Assembly (NCBI GenBank): GCA_965203265.1
Contig: CBDBBV010000002.1
Span: forward strand, 2,197,426 to 2,261,425
DNA from: JAHRAW01 sp965203265
GTDB lineage: Bacteria; Pseudomonadota; Gammaproteobacteria; Arenicellales; Poriferihabitantaceae
DNA: 64,000 nt
Reading direction: 5' to 3'
Below the pieces are notes generated by a model. The model ran no database searches, was not told the origin of the DNA, and worked only from the letters and a program-made list of their open reading frames with translations. The translations under genes were made by a program, and so were the position numbers. Below, in pieces: positions 62,701-64,000 of the stretch (its first letter is position 1; each line of letters opens with the position of its first letter).

Positions 62701-64000
62701 CGGATCTGACCGACAAACAATTCGCCGTAACCCAAACCGTCGGCGCGGACGAAGGCGATTTCGCCCGAATTGACGTCCTTCTCGGCGAAGCGGCGCCTAG
62801 CGAAGGGCTCGAATTCACCATTACGCCGACCTACCAGAGCGGCGCGGGCAAGGCGAGCACAAGCGATGTGGGGACGATTCCGCCGAGCGTAACTGTCCAA
62901 GCCGGCCAAATGGCCACCAGCGTGACGATTCCCCTGCAAACGGATAGGACGCTGGAAGGCAACGAAACCTTCAAGGTAAAGCTGACGCCGCCGCCGGACA
63001 GCGGCTGGTCTGTGCAGTCCGAAGGCCGCGACACCGCCACGGTGACCATTCGGGATGTCTTCTCGGAACAGCTCGCGCCGACCGCCTCCTCCTACCGAGT
63101 GGCCGAGGGCGATACGGTGGTGATCACCGTTGAACGGGGGGGCGATTATCAGGACTCGGTCATTTTCAACTACTCAGCCGCATCCGGAACCGCCGTAGTA
63201 CTCGAAGACTTCGCCGCCGCCACCAACTTGACCGGCACTTTCTCGCCCGGTGAAGGCACGAAGGAGTTGCGCATCCAAACCATACAGGACTCTCGGGTCG
63301 AAGGCGACGAAGTGTTCGGCCTCGACTTTTGGGTCGCCTCCGACAGCGGCTATTTCGTGAAAACGGATAACGGTGCCAAGCAATTCCGAGTCAGCTACCC
63401 GATCACCATCGTTGACGACGATCGTACAAAGTCCACCGACGCCACCCTGATCAACCTGACGGCAACGAGCAGCACCAGCGCCACCGGCACTTTCACCAAT
63501 CTGCCGCTCACTCCGGATTTCGCCGCCACCAAGTTCACCTACACGGCCTCGGTGGAAGGCCCCACCAGCCACGCAAAACTGCGCCCGAAGGCAACCGACG
63601 CCAACGCCAGCATAACAGTAGGCAAACGCGGCGCAACGGCAAAGGCGGTTGACAACGACACGGACAGCGACGCCATCGCGCTCGATTTCGGCGTGAATAC
63701 TATCGATGTGGTGATTACCGCAGAGGATGGGACTACTACGGAGACTTATACGGCGATGATTACGCGGGCGCGCATACTGACGTTGCCTTCGGTGGCTGAC
63801 CAGACCTACACGAAGGATCAAGCAATCACTGATTTGGTATTGGGCGCGGCGGTAAACGGAAGCAGTCCGTATACCTATACGCTATTGCCGGCCACGGGCG
63901 CGTTGGGAACTGCCTTGCCGGGATTGAGTTTTAACGCCGATACGCGAACGCTTTCGGGAACGCCGACTGCGGAGAAGTCAGCCGTCACCCTGACCTACCG
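50799..64000 (+). CDS. Giant secreted multi-domain repeat protein (adhesin-like), 3' end outside the window
   Basis: An uninterrupted frame of at least 4,400 codons. A signal peptide (LPAALFGALCLFVVSAPAVAQ) is followed by at least six cadherin-like beta-sandwich repeats (for example 51345-51640, 52760-53075, 53470-53800, 56390-56735, 60070-60420, 63440-63770). Fibronectin type III-like units lie near 52440-52730, 59740-60020 and 60780-61070. MBG/YDG-like units (TYDGDNTTAA, DYDGTDTVNT) lie at 53800-54600 and 56740-58000. Many Calx-beta repeats end ITDDD, and a final Ig-like unit (LPGLSFNADTRTLSGTPT) reaches the edge. Acidic TDDD/EDDVDEDDE loops should bind calcium. The ATG is doubled (50799 and 50802). 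Anchoring cannot be seen. A cell-surface adhesin or biofilm role is inferred. Confidence 0.88.
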   Translation, partial: MMRRLARLPAALFGALCLFVVSAPAVAQDPPLWSQYGVKVVASDTAAATVTVSWNTAPAAGVGRVFIRWTQGGGWSGRTGGPGVCPGTADNPTRGLRVAGSAGSYVIGHLYTYNSAGVETSKTPLQHFAPVTVQVGVASGTADNICVPEPSRPTPDLLTRANRDGAANSWVVHRATPTFPRSQNTNLSKLVASASTSETGSFNALRLTPSFDNSKITYTASVTNIAEHVKLTPTVEDNKAKVKVGTAVDLRDVTSGSASHAIPLKVGENTILAVVTPEDPTVDAKTYTVTITRAGTTAPMPTLGHWSANLKIQDLSSSLGCDTGNSDTTKRCAEKTVLPDKDFTFAGNAYTIYALRYRSSDKSFELETQQTINENFSTLILVIGDQRLRLNNAVACTPTNQCRRWTGVNDLNWRAGSSATLSLVTERDLPTISSVVPNVKDGKPIFTVAYANPNYNFYDVVFQVKPATALQWPPRTTTNSLPAGVKPEQLSYSESVNSDEAIGSEQFTGLEKATAYDVRVHLATVNDPIQVASLSTGVFQVTTWDVPGPPTNVRTTVGDRRLAVTWSAPTNTGGSAPHAPLISGYEVQYKESSAADQAATGNNPATGWVTLSNVGGTSHTITGLTDGKFYQARVRALNGITPGSAWASPPLSTNANLSGLTMNGGSSASDTSNSIAFTPAVEVDTLTYTAVVARTITHVKLTPSVADTGKATVLVGKAGTTLHAADTAIALAEGNNVLHVEVTAESGVKKVYAITVLRGSVWAGVLNVRKLGDFAVGCHEIGNQASCSSEITPGNRFTIGAADILLQRVPIASNNNVAIAFSGAGTNEIETLKKLQFCVGTQAYPLSDLDGDTSTAIAPLRNVHSGYTFMVNDQIPLSIGVDCPTDVKSFDAYLSTLELHPGTAADTFESTALTLTPEFATTTFAYTASVASDTTHLRVTPTARVAGKATIRAGKRGGDPSALSGGTHAIELVEGENILDVVVTAEDGINTRTYSATVFRQRVLQIALTAESRVYGDPDSEDLSYTLEKLFEGDTQENVIAGELSRVEGDDAGKYAIDLSGLSILPDYTAKYALPTETTPAVYTITPKLVRLSGDGIFFNIYDGDTAVAETHLTEITVDGEIGEDALNLFITGGEFADKDVGTAKIITNPTFALVAAGGDDDTTQASNYSLPDPIGVTLNAGITPARITAIGEVTVNAKIADSTTAATFDTSAATGTGVVTSELEDFRTGGLQVSGSFPEVTAGTYDVTVTYSLTDNGSLFKAANYEIAAEAKNANLQGIINPSTEEIRFKTDSLTNDETGTAQAVVERTGGTTGAIDFTITTAGGTATEGTDYTALSAASYTIADGQSEVAVPITITEDDVDEDDETFTATIAVAADSGYRITGGALTVTITDDDTAAVDIPSDPVTVTEASTNRTATYTVVLESKPTANVTVTPNIGSADDVTVSAALTFTPSDWDTAQSVTVTAVDDAEDEDAESVTVTHQVTSMDTIYNALPPPSVTANITDDDTAGVTPSKTSVSLTMGDTATYSVVLASRPTHNVEITPTSGAADNATVSGTLTFTPDKWNEAQEITITGKAIGNSTIRHAAVSTDPKYGGISIADVTATVQAMPTVAFSAATYSIAEGGDASSVIMLQPSAPPASDVSVSLTWTAGTAKVTEDYTAGGATITLSSGSTTPTDVAFMLTDDSLVENDEQFTISLTAPSGYAAGTPSSATITITDDDAAAAKIAFGTDAAATTAYSANVDENAGTLNVPVTVSHLPSVSTTFAVSVLAGSTATEGASNDFTIATQSVTFAPTDMDDDGNPLLTQNLVITIVDDMLDDDAETIQLRIDPADSQVNDLGDHYTRDNTGATATITIVDDDKSTNADLSALTAATDTRADGTFATALTLAPATFDASKRTYTASVASTTTHLKVTPTVAATGKATIAAGKRGTALSPVTDKMASAAIDLDEGGNFIDVVVTAEDNTITKTYTLAITRARVLEITLTNPSRAYGGTDDLSYSLNLFSGDMQDAVISGDLMRAPGNDAGEYAIDPRGLTIDAAYADKYELPTATTPTVYTITPKLVTLSGAAVLTKTYDGDNTTAAAELSGVTVTSGVSGESLTLTLTAGTYNDQNAGTSKTIENPTFALVPVEASGTTASNYSLPSSIPLNGTITPKPTTFTGTAAARDYDGTDTVNTTISGTFDPALLGTDVVTITGGTYASADAGAAKPITGASKGGADAGNYAVTIGTITGEITKKPTTFTATVPARAYNGSDQVGSGTAIIGSFNPDLLNGDVVTITGGTYASADVGVGHAITASTIGGADGGNYAVTLSVTGSIDKATITAIGGVKVNAKTADGTTTATFDTGAATGTGVVAGELANFRAGGLQVSGSFAAATAGTHDVDVTYSLADSTSFKAANYEIAAGTETATLRGVINASTKTFSIANATAAEGADAELTITLGENAPADDGLVFTVTPTYTTTGNDNADENDVGDVPSTVTVVAGSQIATLSIPLKRDADEERDETFTVTITTSEIGWQEASTGSGTATVTITDSTEELRFKANSLTTTETGTAQAVVERTGGTTGAITFTVTTADDTTTAGTDYTALSAAPYTIADGQSEVAVPITILADDVDEDDETFTATIAVAADTGYRTGTALTVTITDDDTADVDVAPTSVTVTEASGDGRTATYAVVLESKPTHNVVVTPNIGTADDVTVSGVLTFTPSDWDTAQSVTVTAVDDAEDEDTESVTVTHQVTSMDTIYNALTPPSVTANITDDDTAGVTPSKTSVTLEMGDTATYSLVLASRPTHDVVITPTSSATDTATVSGALTFTPDKWNEAQEVTITGKVDGNSTISHAAESSDSKYNGNAVSIADVSATVQTTPKVHFAEISYSVNEGDEVTLTVRIAPQLGTASSVTIETRSGSASTAATPADYTLSGLTATALTLPASVSLATFTLSAVDDDTSEGAEQVTFRLAAVSSAPYDVVTTGGVNQALVAIADTSTTAAPGSFEVTAGDGTLDLSWSAPAGGLHATDRYDVQYKTAAATDQAATTPSDPSTGWVDAAHSDTTTTDSLTGLSNGTTYNVRVRAVSSHDEAGEWATADGTPAATQSSNNNLSNLVAHLSADGTAFGTTALALAPSFTATTTEYAAAVAASVTHIRLTATAADNNAQIQARKAGGTFSSLTSDTAGSALTLDSGDTTFEIEVAAEDGMKRTYTLKVTRTDTAPTLSALTLADDGNALTLTPTFAASTTAYTAGVPTATTTLSVTPTWSAGVGISVSAQSQNADGALTSATAITASTPSVNLDVAASGDTTVIVEIIRRVQIADGTTTEQTSRYTITVSKPPATAPSSLTVSAGDGQLDLSWTAPAGTVGGYTVQYKKASTSGDTVTGDADTGWVEITGITDTMYTITDLENAAEYVVRARAANAGGDGPWAAQQQGTPAQPSKNWALTDATVTVLEGGVAELIVTLSEDAPSGGLEFTVQATYGTGTGFAADADVGTVPNRVTVLSGERTATLRIPIEWDPRTGRNFRLRNTPINTEGDETFTIQLTSTNSAWTPQPAGANRATVTIKDNDVRVRAEAEFSPRYRDPTNGQEGSTIGLNWEATYNVVLSSRPANAVVVTATSQDPTTVTITPAVLTFTPSNWDQVQKITFTGVGLSYPDPATISHAITTADPASGYFTTMPIADYIVRVVTPTITLGGDAFTGTEPLSGPTGRIPLTVRTNVGRVVESIPNKPFFITTTDITATRRKAGVTLGDYALQYCGSSVCPLKVPVRIYALGGSGDYSLTGNRDNVVEGDETFKVTLEAPEGYVIAGIPRGRGFIGPISEATMTIKDREAPLAKIAFGDDEDSTIAYTATVSESVAGGQILVPITINYPTQAGTTATFSVEVVTDGDNPSTATAADFTITNDSVSYSGGATNSARFPRFVDALTKYIVIDLNDDLLVEPNETIQLRIVDSNPDDVTHYYKRNLQSSTATITITDDESTDLTDKQFAVTQTVGADEGDFARIDVLLGEAAPSEGLEFTITPTYQSGAGKASTSDVGTIPPSVTVQAGQMATSVTIPLQTDRTLEGNETFKVKLTPPPDSGWSVQSEGRDTATVTIRDVFSEQLAPTASSYRVAEGDTVVITVERGGDYQDSVIFNYSAASGTAVVLEDFAAATNLTGTFSPGEGTKELRIQTIQDSRVEGDEVFGLDFWVASDSGYFVKTDNGAKQFRVSYPITIVDDDRTKSTDATLINLTATSSTSATGTFTNLPLTPDFAATKFTYTASVEGPTSHAKLRPKATDANASITVGKRGATAKAVDNDTDSDAIALDFGVNTIDVVITAEDGTTTETYTAMITRARILTLPSVADQTYTKDQAITDLVLGAAVNGSSPYTYTLLPATGALGTALPGLSFNADTRTLSGTPTAEKSAVTLTY
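54360..55625 (+). repeat. Internal duplication, copy A
   Basis: This block of the giant gene recurs at about 57770-59385 with long nearly identical runs, for example those coding TFTPSDWDTAQSVTVTAVDD and TSMDTIYNAL. The 5' part matches at an offset of about 3.41 kb and the 3' part at about 3.76 kb, because copy B holds one extra Calx-beta-like unit. Confidence 0.8.
57770..59385 (+). repeat. Internal duplication, copy B
   Basis: Second copy of the 54360-55625 block. It contains an additional unit of about 350 bases (58050-58400, beginning STKTFSIANATAAEGAD) that is absent from copy A. Similarity is at DNA level, including silent positions, which indicates recent duplication or ongoing gene conversion. 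Confidence 0.8.

Overview
The window is high-GC DNA from a bacterium, most likely a gammaproteobacterium. This rests on gene content and neighbourhoods typical of that class: nitrilase-tldD-pmbA next to rppH, glyQ-glyS-gmhB-acyltransferase, rsmA beside pdxA, and glmU-glmS. Many genes start with TTG or GTG and overlap their neighbour by a few bases. Two long poly-C tracts and very large Calx-beta/cadherin-like surface proteins suggest a cell that varies its surface and its restriction systems, perhaps in association with a host. The species cannot be named from the sequence.

Layout. 1-2046 (minus): start of a large secreted Calx-beta/cadherin-like protein whose leader and body are separated by a C17 tract, out of frame as given. 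2137-2452 (plus): two tandem promoter-hairpin units that look like paralogous small RNAs. 2444-6744 (minus): an orphan PBECR2-like nuclease, dapE, an SDR, a thiamine-diphosphate enzyme and tRNA-Ser(TGA). 6846-11453: secreted thermonuclease, pgeF, two tiny membrane proteins, an autotransporter-barrel relic, an orphan HsdR-N-like protein and a small module of membrane/coiled-coil proteins. 11735-27113: mostly housekeeping (cell-wall hydrolase, nitrilase, tldD, pmbA, rppH, LysR regulator, galE, pgi, glyQS, MazG-like, gmhB, acyltransferase, rsmA, pdxA).

27373-34636 is a restriction-modification island. A nuclease-helicase reading frame is joined to an adenine-methylase frame across a C22 tract, and together they form a Type ISP-like enzyme of about 1690 residues that is one base out of frame here. 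A Type II endonuclease-methylase pair follows immediately. 34667-39328 holds atl, glmS, glmU and a YkgJ-like protein. 39413-46934 is an amino-compound uptake and breakdown locus: Ehu-type ABC transporter, M24 peptidase, aspartoacylase-family deacylase, aminotransferase and a GntR regulator. It resembles the ectoine ehu/doe clusters but differs in gene content. clpB follows behind a good sigma-32-type promoter.

49781-64000 contains a membrane-anchored heptad-repeat protein and then the first 4,400 codons of a giant secreted repeat protein that runs off the window. This protein contains a large internal duplication and has a long leader with several hairpins.

The most unusual points are the phase-variable Type ISP enzyme, the second poly-C contingency locus, the tandem small-RNA pair with a compensatory stem, and a small gene that looks like an in-frame fusion of its two neighbours.
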